Positions 38,061 through 48,777 of a stretch of DNA of 64,000 bases are shown here, piece by piece. Positions within the stretch are counted from its first letter, which is position 1. The number at the start of each line of letters is the position of its first letter. The notes under the pieces were generated by a model. It worked only from the letters and a program-made list of their open reading frames with translations. It was not told the DNA's origin and searched no databases. The DNA comes from Sphaerulina vaccinii (taxonomy: Eukaryota; Ascomycota; Dothideomycetes; Mycosphaerellales; Mycosphaerellaceae), in the NCBI GenBank assembly GCA_022570795.1, contig JAKUDP010000004.1, forward strand, positions 992,001-1,056,000, written 5' to 3'. The translations under genes and the position numbers were made by a program.

Positions 38061-38405
38061 TCTAAGTAGTATTTTACTAAGATTAGATATAGATTAAATA
38101 GAATTATTATTAATTAAAAGCTACTTTGCGAATGAAACGAGAAAGAGTTTGTATGTCATTCGTTCGAACACCCAAAAGGTCCGGGATCAGACCAACGTGT
38201 GGAGATGTGGAGAGGAAGAAGTCAGTCCACGCACGTTTTTGACAACGCACCCTCGCAGTCTTGGACACAATGCTGATCAGGCGCGCCCAAAGCTGTAGAT
38301 ATTATCAAAGTACACGGCAAGGCCATTGATCGTGAGGTCAACGACCATGAAGCCAAGGTACGATCTCGTCGACGACTCCCAGATCTCACCCGGCTCTACT
38401 TCACC
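38061..38405. other. Boundary from RIP-degraded to normal DNA; 3' flank of the Cys-rich gene
   Basis: Composition changes near 38,120, where CA, TG and CG become normal. The remaining 290 bases up to the stop codon at 38406 hold no recognisable gene. Confidence 0.7.
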
Positions 38406-38892
38406 TCAACAACAGCCATGTGAACAATCGGCGGATTCTTCACAATCTGCCTTATATGGGCCACCACAATTGCCTTGACAACAGCATCCATCTCCTCCAT
38501 CTGGGAATTCGAATGCAGTGGTGATAATGGACCCAGGAAATATCTCATTCCAATAGGCTTGACAAGCTCCCTTGCATCGATCATCCGAAGAAAACTATTA
38601 GGACCATTAGCAGTCATGAATCGCATTCGTTTCATCATCCTTGGCATCTTACTGTGCAGTTACACGTTCCCTTAACACAGTGGAAGTCCACGACATCTCT
38701 GAATGGCGGTCTCACGTAGTCCTTGCAAGGCTTGCGACACGCATCGTCACTGGTACACTGGTAAAGTCATCAATATCGTTTCTAGCAGGAGTAGATCCGA
38801 GAACTTGCCGATGCGTCAATGACGACTGGCTCTGCTACCACCAGGCTGGCAATCGAGGCGAGCAGTAGGAAGACACTGCGAGATGAAGGCAT
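38406..38892 (-). CDS. Small secreted cysteine-rich protein, three exons, effector-like
   Basis: Exons on the minus strand are 38892-38809, 38757-38653 and 38594-38406, giving 125 residues. Residues 1-20 are a clear signal peptide (M-P-S-S-R-S, then a Leu/Ala/Val core ending V-V-A). Intron 1 (51 nt) uses a GC donor in the classic GCAAGT context and ends CCAG. Intron 2 (58 nt) is GTAAGA...TAATAG with a CTAAT branch. The mature part has 16 cysteines in about 105 residues. Module 1 (exon 2) has spacing C-x5-C-x3-C-x15-C-x4-C-x-C, like cysteine-stabilised alpha-beta (defensin-type) peptides. Exon 3 opens with a related block (SDD-x-C-x3-C-x2-Y in both). It then has CCC, further single cysteines and a terminal CC. 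The start is the first in-frame ATG. No family recognised; the splice model is inferred. Confidence 0.75.
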
Positions 38893-38940
38893 GATGATTG
38901 AACAGCGTAATGAGCAGACTGAAGCGAGCGGGAGGTGCTT

Positions 38941-38946
38941 CTTATA
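38941..38946 (-). promoter_or_regulatory. TATA-like box of the Cys-rich gene
   Basis: The minus strand reads TATAAG here, about 50 bases upstream of the start codon at 38892, which is a plausible core-promoter position. Confidence 0.4.
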
Positions 38947-39863
38947 CACTTTGATGACTCGACGAGTTAGGAGACCGTACGACCGATATGCATGATTATC
39001 AAACGCATCACACTTTTCAATTCCAACACCAACCTCAGGAGATCTTCTTGGCGATAGAACGAAATAACGCTGATTCAGCTCGGTGGCTCCGCCAGAGCCA
39101 GCTTGCCTGTACCTACCCAACCCTACTTCACCAAAAGAGAAAGCGCAAGATCGAGCTGGGTCAGAAGGAGTGCCTGAGACGGAGGCGAGCCATGCTTGCA
39201 AGTGGAGAGTGTGGAGAGTGTGGAGAGTGGAGAGTGGAGAGTGTGGAGAGTGGCAATCGAATCTGATGAACAGGCAGAGCCCGATTACACAGCCTGCTCA
39301 GGGAGTTGTGGCTATTGTGGTCGGTGTAAGTACTGAGAACAGGCAACGCTTGCCACGCGAGGAACGCGTTCTGCGAGACGTGCTGCAGGCTCTTCATTGG
39401 ATGGACATCTTCTGTATGCCCAGCTGTGACAAGACCCGAGCTTCTCAGGCCGTCCAGTACCAGAGTGATCGTGGTCGGGTGTGTTGACGGCGGACGCGTC
39501 TTGCAAATGCGACGTTTCGCCATATAGAAGCATGTATACTGTAGGGATCAACCGGCCTCGTGGTAATCGTATTGACTCAATATCGGCAGTGCTCCCCAAC
39601 GACAGGAGAAAGTCTTGAAACCACATTATGTCAAACAAAGTAGTGAAGAAGACGAAGATCAAGCCACCGAGCAGACGCGAGAAGGTGTAGTAGAATCTCG
39701 CCGAGATCGGCACCAGCGCCAAGTCCAGAAGCGAGGTCGGAGTCGTGCCTCCCTTCACGAAAGCAACACGAACTTCCTTCTCGCCGTTGCCATCATCAAC
39801 AATCCGTGAGGCATGACCATCCAGTGACAATACACATCTCTCACCTCATCAGGCACAGTGACA
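38947..39863. other. Divergent intergenic region with a 9-bp minisatellite
   Basis: Lies between the Cys-rich gene (minus) and the F-box-like gene (plus). It holds short tandem copies of GTGGAGAGT at 39202-39253. Overlapping short ORFs exist on both strands, including a 172-codon minus-strand frame (39312-39830) with a hydrophobic stretch, but none has a recognisable domain. Confidence 0.6.
39202..39253. repeat. GTGGAGAGT minisatellite
   Basis: About six imperfect units of 7-9 bp in 52 bases. Confidence 0.85.
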
Positions 39864-40514
39864 ATGGCATTAGGGCAATCGCCTCTCTTCAGACTCCCCG
39901 CAGAGCTTCGCGAACAGATCTACTTTCAAGCCCTCGCCTGCACAGAACAGCATGCATACTGCTATTGGAAGGACGGAGTCATGTTAACGCTAGTCGATGG
40001 CCGCGTATACAAGATCTTTACTCACACTCCTTACAATGTGGGACGTTCACTCAAGTGCGGTGCTCAAGCCTTGACCCTGCTACGGACATGCAAAGCCATC
40101 AACCACGAAGCTCTACCCGTCTTCCACAATGCTCTGGAGTTGCGTCTACACATTGATGGGAGGTACAAGTCACCCATTGAGATCAAAGGCCAAGATCTAG
40201 GACCGATGGAAGATCTCAAATTTATGCGGTATGCACGAATCTGGGATATCACTATCAGGTTGAGCACACTAGACGATCTGGACAGACTTGTTGCGCAGAT
40301 CGAGGAACTCAGGACGCTGCTCGTCGACAACAAGCAGATTGAATGGCGAAGCATATCAGTGCAGCTTTCAAAGTATTCAGAGTATCCAGAAGCAGGACAG
40401 AAAGTGCTGGGTGCTGTACGAGCGATGACTGGAGTACAGCAGCTTGAGGAGATACAAGATCCCTGGCGAGAAGGAACAACCGTCTTCGACTATCAGTCTA
40501 CTACCAAAAGCTGA
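39864..40514 (+). CDS. F-box-like/DUF7730-type hypothetical protein
   Basis: A 216-residue intronless protein starting at the ATG at 39864 (M-A-L-G-Q); a GTG two codons earlier is not needed. Residues 5-21 (SPLFRLPAELREQIYFQAL) are the short N-terminal motif shared by fungal F-box-like, 2EXR and DUF7730 proteins. Residues near 75-90 (LLRTCKAINHEALPVF) are the second conserved motif of that group. No substrate-binding repeats follow. These families are abundant and functionally undefined in filamentous fungi. It converges on the desaturase-like gene, 67 bases away. Confidence 0.75.
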   Translation: MALGQSPLFRLPAELREQIYFQALACTEQHAYCYWKDGVMLTLVDGRVYKIFTHTPYNVGRSLKCGAQALTLLRTCKAINHEALPVFHNALELRLHIDGRYKSPIEIKGQDLGPMEDLKFMRYARIWDITIRLSTLDDLDRLVAQIEELRTLLVDNKQIEWRSISVQLSKYSEYPEAGQKVLGAVRAMTGVQQLEEIQDPWREGTTVFDYQSTTKS

Positions 40515-40581
40515 ACGATGTCGAAAAAGCTCCAAGACCATCAAAGCCGTGTCAAACTCAGAGAACACGCTTCATCCACTT

Positions 40582-41667
40582 TCACCAGAATGCCAGCACT
40601 CGGATCTCAATACTCTCTCTCGGCTGATCTATATCATCCATCTCCTTGACACGAGGCGAAGCATGAGGAGCACCACATGCAATACTAGGATCCTTGTCGC
40701 TCGCAGTATCACCAATCTTCAGTATCAGCACATCGTCAGGCGTCTGATCTGGACAATAGTACCACTTCTGCTTAAGTGGTAGTTCAGGTGGCAAAAGCAT
40801 CCTGACGATGTTCATGAACTCGCCCCGCTCATTGTCGGCTGGATTGCGGTACTCTGCATCATACAGATCACGAGCTTGGTCCACGGTCCTCCAATCGCAC
40901 GCCGCCAGCGGATCACGTTTGACAGTCCGAAGAGGTCTCTGTGGAGGCTGATGATCAGCACACTTCATGCCGCAAGCTACTTTTACCTGGATAACTCACC
41001 CAAAGGCTATAGCCAGCGTAGCGAGAGGCCTCTTCGCCATTGTCTTCTGCGGCTAAGATATGTTCGGCCGCCTCTCGAATATCCTTTCGGCAGAATCGTG
41101 CCGTATTGCGAAGGCCCTGGTTGTTCATATCAATGTGCACATTGCGCACTGGCTCGATCGAATTGTCTGCGGACTTTCCAGAGACTATACACAATCAGTT
41201 CTCACACATTGGCGATGGGACTGGCGCGGCCACTTACTGAACGGCACGTCTCTAGGCAAGTCATCGAAGATCTGGTCCATCTTACTCCCACGTTTGTGCT
41301 GGGTCAGCGGATTGCCATCCTGATGAACCGGCAGCTTTCTTCGAGTGACTCCATTCCAAACGACTACTCTCTTGGCGCCAGTCACGTCTAGCATCAGCTG
41401 CACGATCTTCGGCAGATAAATCTCTTCGATGTTGCGGTCGTTGAACAATCGGTCGGAGTCTGCGATCTTGGAATGATGCTGGATGAACGCAAAGCCCTGC
41501 ACGTCTAGTCCTTGTGGACCTTTGACCACATCGGGAGTGTTGTAGAAGTCAAGAAGCTCGACATCTTGCAGTACGAAGCTTTCCACCTGAGGCGTGGCGA
41601 AGAATGCGCGATCTTCTGCCTTGACGCTTCCGTCTGGGATGCCGAAGCGTAGGGTGCCTACAGCCAT
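40582..41667 (-). CDS. GA4-desaturase/AsaB/CmcJ-NvfI-type non-heme iron enzyme
   Basis: Exons are 41667-41238, 41184-41000 and 40938-40582, giving 323 residues, with introns of 53 and 61 nt that begin GTAAGT and GTGAGT. The order of conserved blocks is typical of this fungal family, used for oxidations in secondary metabolism. These are a G-x-D-V-Q-G-F-x-F-I block near residue 65, TGAKRVVVWNGVTRR near 107-121, and an iron-type H-x-D (HID) at 160-162. Then come WRPLRTVKRDPLAACDWRTV after exon 3 begins, WYYCPDQTPDDVLILK near 265, a conserved PHASF-like His (PHAS) near 300, and the terminal RESIEIRVLAF. The substrate is unknown. It is transcribed in tandem with the upstream FAD monooxygenase, and the pair may form part of a small metabolic cluster. 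Confidence 0.88.
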
Positions 41668-42174
41668 GATGGAGGTCGTAGTCGGAATGCGTTGAATGTA
41701 GATATCCAACGTCACGCTGCACAAGAGACCAAGATAATATGGACTGTCGTAGAGTCCAGTAAAGCGGTACCCGGCGACCGGTTACCGGTACCGGTGGTAT
41801 GCTTGAGAGCTCTACACTCATGTCAACCTTATTTGTAAGGATTCCGGACCCTAAGACGCAGCACAACTCATATCGGCACTCAATCCAACACGATAAACGA
41901 GATATGGCGTCAATCGCGTCGATCCGAAGAACCCAGGCCGGCAATCGAGACGATTTGAATGACCGCAGAGCACATTAGACTCGCAATGTCCTAATCAAGA
42001 CTTTGTTTGCTTGTGCGATGCTAAATGTCACCCTAGCTACTCTATCCTTGCATACTGATGATCAAAGTCGATCTCGAGCTCTTTCTTGGCTGTCCATGCA
42101 GTGGATACGAGTACGGTGCGACTGCGTATCTGCAGCGATGCTGGTGTAGTTTCGAGCTCTGTCTGAGGGACTTT
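41668..42174. other. Intergenic region between the monooxygenase and desaturase-like genes
   Basis: 507 bases holding the 3' end of the upstream gene and the promoter of the downstream one. A near-palindromic run of CCGGT/ACCGG units lies at about 41768-41792 (GGCGACCGGTTACCGGTACC). No gene seen. Confidence 0.6.
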
Positions 42175-43762
42175 CTACTCTGACTCCATCAGGCCACGCG
42201 CACGCTGGACATCATCGCGGAGATCGTGGAGCCAAAGCCAATCGAATCGACCATTCTGCATCCTTGCCAAGATCTTCTCCATATCAGACCCAGCCTCCGG
42301 GTCTTGGAAACTGAGAAGAAGACTAGCTTCGAGACTCTGCTCAGCCTGGCGCTGTGCACGTGGACGTCGGATCTCATCGTACACTTGCAGCGCTTTCCGC
42401 AGTGTTTCCGCCAGGTCCTTGGAGGAATCGATGACGTCGAGAACAGTGGTGAGGATGAGAGCATCCTCTGCGCCTTGACCAGCTCCTGCTGCTTGATACG
42501 GCAACGATGCATGTGCACTGTCGCCAATGAGTGCTACACGATCTCGACAGTATGTCGAGGTTTCAAGATGGTGGAATAGACCCCAACGTATTGGTGGCGC
42601 CTTTTGCAGCAGTCGAAGCAGGCGATTATCGATTCCGCGACCAGCGAAGTCTGCGCACATTTCTTCGAAGGTCATTTTCTGGGTTATCTGATCTGGCGAA
42701 GGCCACTGGCTACTAGGTTCGCATACGCAGTGCAAGAAGTTGAACTCCTGCATCACCATCAGCCTCCATTCAGCATTCTGGTGATGCTTCGAAGTGGCAT
42801 GATACTTACCGCGCCTCCGCTCACACGGTATGTGACGACCATTCTGTTCTTGCCCAGATACATCTTTGCCGTATCGGTCAGATCGCCAAGGATTTCTCGG
42901 GCATCAGCCATAGGTATGACAGCTCGATATGCGTACGAATCGGCGCATCTAGGAGCGACCTGGTCGGGACTGAATGAAGACAGTACGTGTTCGCGTACAA
43001 TACTCTGTATGCCATCCGCCCCAACTAGAAGGGAAGCCTGGGCGACTTCTCCATCATCAAATCGAAGAACAACGCCTTCTTGCTGCTGCTCGATACCCAC
43101 GAGACGCTTGCTGAATTGGACGTGATCGCTCGGGATGAAGCTGGTCAGGATGTCCAGTACTTCTCGCCGATGAGCCTGTGGATGTCAGATGCGTACTTTG
43201 TGTTACGCAGACTAGCATGTGGGCAGACTGACTGACTTCCGCTTGTAGCGTTCTGCTCCCCATGCCGATCTTCCGTACCAGTCCTTATCGAGGCCTGGAT
43301 CATCATATGATGAGTGAGGATTCTTGACAGCTGACAACGGACGAGCTCATACCTAGACCCTCCTCGCATAACAGGCCTTCGAAGAAGATGTGCTCGTCTT
43401 TCAGCGACTTGTTGCCAACACAGATTGCTTCATACTTTGGACGAAAGCCTTCTTCCAGCAGATCCATAGCAAGCATTCCATTAGGACCAAAGCCGATGCC
43501 GGCACTTTCGAAATTCCTTGTGAGCACAAGTACGAGATCGTATGCTTGGTCAGATGTATCTCACCCTACCGCTGAATACCGAGGAGCCTCTTCATAGAGA
43601 GTGAAAGATATGCGTCGATTGTGCAGTCCGATTGCAAGCGCCAATCCAGCAATGCCAGCTCCTGAATCACTGTCAATATGACGGCTCGATGGTCGCGAAG
43701 AAGTGCCAATGAACCATACCGACAATCGCAACATGCAGCTTGGTCGGCTCTGGCTCGCCCAT
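42175..43762 (-). CDS. FAD-dependent monooxygenase, salicylate hydroxylase-like
   Basis: Six exons on the minus strand are 43762-43720, 43661-43565, 43504-43353, 43294-43233, 43175-42810 and 42747-42175, giving 430 residues. Introns are 57-62 nt. The enzyme should hydroxylate an aromatic or similar substrate using NAD(P)H and O2. The Rossmann FAD motif GAGIAG is at residues 15-20 and the DG motif (GADG) at 170-173. The second FAD motif GDSAH is at 315-319, followed by the PYQAAGAGQGAEDA block. Length is normal for group A flavin monooxygenases. The third-exon acceptor was chosen to give the family-typical VGAGIGFGPN junction; a nearby acceptor adds four residues. It is divergent from the N-acetyltransferase. 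The substrate cannot be told from sequence. Confidence 0.9.
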
Positions 43763-44465
43763 AGCTTGCGGTTGGACTCCGCTCGTGAGTACTCTCAGGC
43801 TCCTCAAAGCTGGTAGCACTTGAAAGTCCTGTTACAGGCTCCAATCAACGACTAAACGAGAGACTTGGCAGTTATCCCGGTCAGGCGAAGAAGTTGCCCG
43901 TGAAGGCAGTCGTGCAGGATCCTGTGCGGGGTAGTCTGCTGGTTATCACTATCTGCGGACCACACCTTTGCTTATCAATATGCTCGTTGACGCTTGGCGA
44001 TATGTGATACTACCCACCCAGCTGAGCACGGGTTCTTCTTTGGACAGAAGAGCGTATGGCGTGGTTACTACAGCCCTGAAGCCAGGACTCGCTTGCTGGA
44101 CTTCTGCCAGTCACTGCACCCCGCTCTGTTATCACTCGCACAAATGCTGAACCCGATGTCCGACATGCTTCTCTGATATACTCTCGGATGCGGACACAGA
44201 CTGAGCGTGCACCTAGGGCCCGCGTATCGGTGAGTGAACGAGAAGCGGTATCGTTATGATGCTTCTTGAGCACACTTGCGTGTAACTTTGCCAGGCGTTT
44301 CCGGAACCATCGTGGATGCTATATGCTGTGCAACCTCTTGTGCCTGTATGTCGTTGGCCTCACAGGTAGCTTGCGATACCGGTGAGCTTACCGCGAAGAG
44401 GCAGCAGATATAGAAGCTGAGCTGGCCACTGGTCGCTTCGCCAGCTTCTGTCCTCGTGCTTCACA
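43763..44465. promoter_or_regulatory. Divergent promoter region, FAD monooxygenase and N-acetyltransferase
   Basis: 703 bases between two divergent genes of probable xenobiotic or secondary metabolism. No RNA gene or convincing coding segment is seen. Confidence 0.5.
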
Positions 44466-45646
44466 ATGACAGCCACCAGCACCATCCTCATCAACCCCAT
44501 ACTCACACAGCTAGCCTTCGACCCCAAGGATCGGCCAAAGCTCAGCAAAGACCAAATCCAAACATATCTGAGCCGCATTAGCTTGCCGCAGAAGCATCTC
44601 GACTCGCCCGTCTTCTCTGATCCCGCTCTAGCGCGGACGAAAGAGCATGGCCTGCCACTGATCTCGGCTGTCGTAAGATGGCATACTTCCAATGTTCCAT
44701 TCGAGGACCTAGAATTGCATTATTCTGCAAAGCACACCATCTCGCTCGATCCCAAGGACCTGTATTCCAGATTCGGTGAATGTGGTGTGCAGTATGGTCG
44801 AGGTGGAAGGTGTATGGAGACCAATGGTATGTCTGATGCTAGCATGTCCCGGGAAGTTTTTGTTATACTAAAGCACATGCATCATAGGCTTCTTTGGCAT
44901 GTTCATGCGATCTCTTGGCTACAATGTTCGCAATGGAGGTAGTCGAGTTTCCCGAATGATGTATCCAGACGCCATCGCACGCGAGCAGCAAGGTGCCACG
45001 TACGATCCATGGGACCAAATGGTGAACTTTGTCAAGTTCGACAAGGAATGGTGGCTTGTTGACGTGGGTATGGGTGCGATGGGTCCGTAAGTCAAACACT
45101 CGCCCGACGCTTCGAGGATGTATGAAGCTGATCAAGTCGTCCAGCAATATGCCTTTGCCACTCGTCGATGGGTTCGAGACCGTATCGGTTGCACCGCGAA
45201 AGATCCGTTTGCAGTACAAGCCGATTCCAGAGCATGCGCAAGAGGATGAAGAAGATATGCAGAAGATGTGGTGCTTTGATGTCTGCTACGCTCCCACAGG
45301 AGACGGCAGCACGGATAAGTGGATTCCAACATACTGTTTCACCATGACAGAGTTCCTGCCGCAGGACTATGAGATGATGAGCTGGTTCACATCTACCAAT
45401 GTGCGCTGCTTCTTCAGTCGCAGTATCCTCTGTACGAAGATGATCATGGACGAGGGTAAAGAGGAGATCATTGGTGATGTATCTCTGTTCAATGATGCCA
45501 TTCGTCGAACGGTCGGTGGGAAGCGTGAAGTAGTGAAGATATTGACCACGGAAAAGGAGCGAGTGGCGGCGTTGAAGGAGGTGTTTGGCATATCGCTGAC
45601 AGCGGAGCAAGAGGCTGGTGTTTCGTCCGAGATGGCTTTAGCATAG
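44466..45646 (+). CDS. Arylamine N-acetyltransferase family protein lacking the catalytic His
   Basis: Exons are 44466-44826, 44888-45086 and 45145-45646, giving 353 residues, with introns of 61 and 58 nt. NATs move an acyl group from acyl-CoA to arylamines through a Cys-His-Asp triad. The nucleophile is present in RGGRCMETNG (Cys116). The Asp is present in WWLVDVGMG (Asp179). The residue 15 positions before it, which is His in active NATs, is Gln164 (codon CAA in DPWDQMVNFV). The remaining fold looks intact, with the N-terminal helices and a C-terminal domain. In fungi this family includes the malonyltransferase that detoxifies benzoxazolinones. With the triad broken, activity here is doubtful or altered. 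Confidence 0.88.
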
Positions 45647-46475
45647 GTCGTGGGAAGTTGTCCGCGCACATACAGGACAATAACCTGTCCAGCCCTACCT
45701 TCATGGGTTACGGTCTTTCCCGTTGTGGCGAGGTTCTTCGTCCGAGGTGAAGTGAGACTCATATCGCCCACGCGATTGTGGGGCAAGACTCCCAGGATGG
45801 CCTTCGCAATCGTCGAAGCAGGACATCTAGCAGGTCAGCTGATGTGTGTGTCGTGCGGATAATGGTATTCTTCGGCATTGTTTTGTTGTCGTTCTCGTGA
45901 GGTCCGAAGCGGTCCGAAGGAGGCGGAGACTACTCGCCCAAAACTCCTGGGATGACCTTCTCCACCTCACTTCAGGCTATCGTTCTTCCATTCCATCACC
46001 CATCATCCCTCTTCATTACTATAAGAACTACCAATGATACCCCGCCTCGTACTGCCGACTCACGACAAAGTCCCTTGTGCAGGTACCCGCGAGCATAGTC
46101 GCGCTACGGGCAGTGTTGGCCCGAATGTCTCGTGCCTCCTCCACATCTAATATGCAACCCCTCACGATCAACAAGACTGGGTAAATGCAAGTACAGGAAC
46201 AGGACGAATAAGTCAATTTTCCGCCCAGGCATCTCGACTTCCTCCAATGGCAAGAAGACATCGCCATTTCATATTGCTACAAGTGCTATGCAATCCTGGT
46301 ATATCGTCAGTGTGGGCACTTGGAGATGTCCACCAGCAGATCCTCGTGTCACTTGCTAGCCCAACAGGCACACATGGAGATCCAATGCCAGGTGCATGGG
46401 TGCAGTCCGCATCGAAGTACATAAGGTAAGGCTTGCTTGATATGGCAGTGTGGGCTGCTTTGATTCCTCATCACG
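45647..46475. other. Intergenic region ahead of the arabinofuranosidase
   Basis: 829 bases between two plus-strand genes. Several short ORFs on both strands lack domains. It is probably the promoter of the GH51 gene. Confidence 0.55.
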
Positions 46476-48685
46476 ATGCCATCTCTCAAGGATTTCCTGG
46501 TATTGACTCTCTGCATTGGCTCCGCTGTAGCTGTACACATCGATGTCGCGTCATCTGGTGGCAATGCTACCGGCAACCAGGAAAGGTTCGGACACGCGTA
46601 CGGCTATGGTTTCCTGCATGAAGTGAGTTAAGTCGCGTACTTTATAAGGACAGCAGCTGACATGAAACACAGGATATCAACAACTCTGGCGATGGCGGCA
46701 TCTACGCAGAACTTATTCGCAATCGTGCCTTTCAGTACAGTCAAAAGTTTCCAGTCAACACGAGCGGATATGCTCCTCTTGGTGGTGCCAAATTGAGTCT
46801 TTCTAGCCTAAGCGAACCACTGTCACAAGCTCTGCCATACTCCCTGCGCGTCTCCATTGACGATGGTGCTAGTGGGACGATCGGCTTCGAGAACGAAGGC
46901 TACTGGGGCATGGATGTGAAACGACAACAATACACTGGCTCGTTCTGGGTCAAGGGTAACTACACTGGCTCTTTCACGGCATCACTCAAGTCCAATCTGA
47001 CAGATGATGTTTTTGGATCTGTTGAAGTTGTGTCAAGTTCTGTCCCGGATGACTGGACTGAGCATACATTCGAGTTGATCCCGGAGAAGGATGCACCAAA
47101 CTCCAACAACACATTCGCCGTCACATTCGACTCTTCAGGTACTCCAAGTGGGTTCTTAGACTTCAACCTGATCAGTCTATTTCCACCAACATACAAGAAT
47201 CGCAAGAATGGTCTGCGCGTTGATATTGCACAAGCTCTGGCCGATATGAACCCAACTTTCCTGAGATTTCCAGGCGGTAACATGCTCGAAGGTCTTACGA
47301 ATGATACACGATGGGACTGGAAAGACTCATTGGGACCATTGAGATATCGACCTGGATTTCAAGGTACCTGGGACTATCAGCAGACTCACGGACTAGGCTT
47401 GATGGAGTACCTCGAATGGGCAGAGGACATGGGACTACAAAATGTCCTCGCCGTTTGGTCAGGTTTATCACTCGATGGTAATGTCACTGCGCAAGAGGAT
47501 CTTCAGCCATTCATCGATGATGCACTGAACGAGATCGAATTTGTTTGCGGGCCCGCCAACACTACCTGGGGCGCCCGCCGAGCTGAGCTTGGCCACCCAG
47601 AGCCATTCGTGTTGAACTATGTAAGTCGAGTCTGAAGCACGCCTTCCCCCAAGATGGATTATTAAGGTAACATGCTGACGTTATCTGTACTACCTTAGGT
47701 CGAGATTGGAAACGAAGAGTCCATCGCGGGTGGCACAGAAAGCTGGAAGTCCTGGAGAGCATACCGCTTCCCACTATTTCACGCTGCAATCAGAAAGGCA
47801 TACCCAGATATCCAAATCATAGCCGCCGCAGCCACCAGCGATCCTTCTCAGCCAGGCGAATGGACTGGACCAAACAAGACAATAGGAATGGTATTTCCGG
47901 AAGACACTATAGGCGACTACCACCCCTACCGCGAGCCAGATGAGCTCGTTGGTGAATTCGATCGCTTCGACAACGACATCGGCCACATAGTCGGAGAGGT
48001 CGCAGCAAGTCATGTCAATGGCGCTTCCTCACCACGCTGGGAAGGTCCACTATACAAGTTTCCTTGGTGGATTGGTGCAGTGGGCGAAGCAATCTCACTC
48101 ATTGGATATGAACGAAACTCTGGCCATGTACCTGGCGCATTCTATGCTCCAGTCTTGAGGAACATGAATCGATGGCAATGGGCTGTCACTTTGATACAGT
48201 TTGCTGCGGACCCGAAAATGACTACTAAGGCTGTTACATGGTACTGCTGGTCACTCTTTGCACACCATCCCATAACGCACACTTTGCCGACGACGACGGA
48301 TTCGAACTATGGTCCTGTCTACTGGGGTGCTGGTAAAGACGATGCTAGAGGCGGCGCTTTTGTCTGGAAGGGAGCTGCTTACAACACGACTGATGGCGGG
48401 AGCGTGCCAGTTTCTGTGCACTTCGAAGGCGTTACGGCAGGGACTTTGGCCAACTTGACTGTGCTTACCAACGCTGCTGGCGACCCGTACGCTTACAACG
48501 ATCCGCATACTGGAGTCAATATCGTGGATACCACTTCTACCATCCTGACTGCTGATGGTGATGGCGTATTCAGCTTCGAGTTGCCACAGCTGAGTGTTGC
48601 TGTGCTAGATACCGATTCAGCAGGCGTGTCGCACGACAAGCCACCGAAGCATAACTGGAACAGGAGAAGACCATTATTGGAGTGA
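46476..48685 (+). CDS. Secreted GH51 alpha-L-arabinofuranosidase
   Basis: Exons are 46476-46622, 46673-47620 and 47699-48685, giving 693 residues, with introns of 50 and 78 nt. It releases arabinose side chains from arabinan and arabinoxylan in plant cell walls. Residues 1-19 form a signal peptide. An N-terminal beta-sandwich (about 50-210, with EGYWGMDV) is followed by the TIM barrel, including FLRFPGGNMLEG near 210-225. The acid/base Glu is in EIGNEE (Glu371) right after the second intron. The likely nucleophile is Glu465 in IVGEVAAS. A C-terminal beta domain ends the protein. Many N-x-S/T sites fit secretion. It converges on the GDSL esterase gene with only 92 bases between the stops. Confidence 0.93.
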
Positions 48686-48777
48686 AAGCAGGCCTACGTT
48701 CGCACCGGACGTTGAGCATGGAGGCGTGGATGAGAGGGGAGCCAGATACATGGCAAGGTAGATTGCATCCTCGTCAA

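Noticed and set aside
38782..39201. 139-codon minus-strand ORF read as one gene
   Set aside because: Its long upstream part has no ATG before the one at 38892. Only the last part, the signal peptide, belongs to the real Cys-rich gene, and the apparent stop lies in an intron.
39312..39830. 172-codon minus-strand ORF with a hydrophobic stretch
   Set aside because: Starts in sequence without family resemblance, overlaps other equally long frames, ends in low-complexity DNA including the minisatellite border, and has no splice extension to a known domain.
43566..43844. 92-codon minus-strand ORF at the 5' end of the monooxygenase
   Set aside because: Reads the first two exons in the wrong frame; the spliced model restores the FAD-binding motif.
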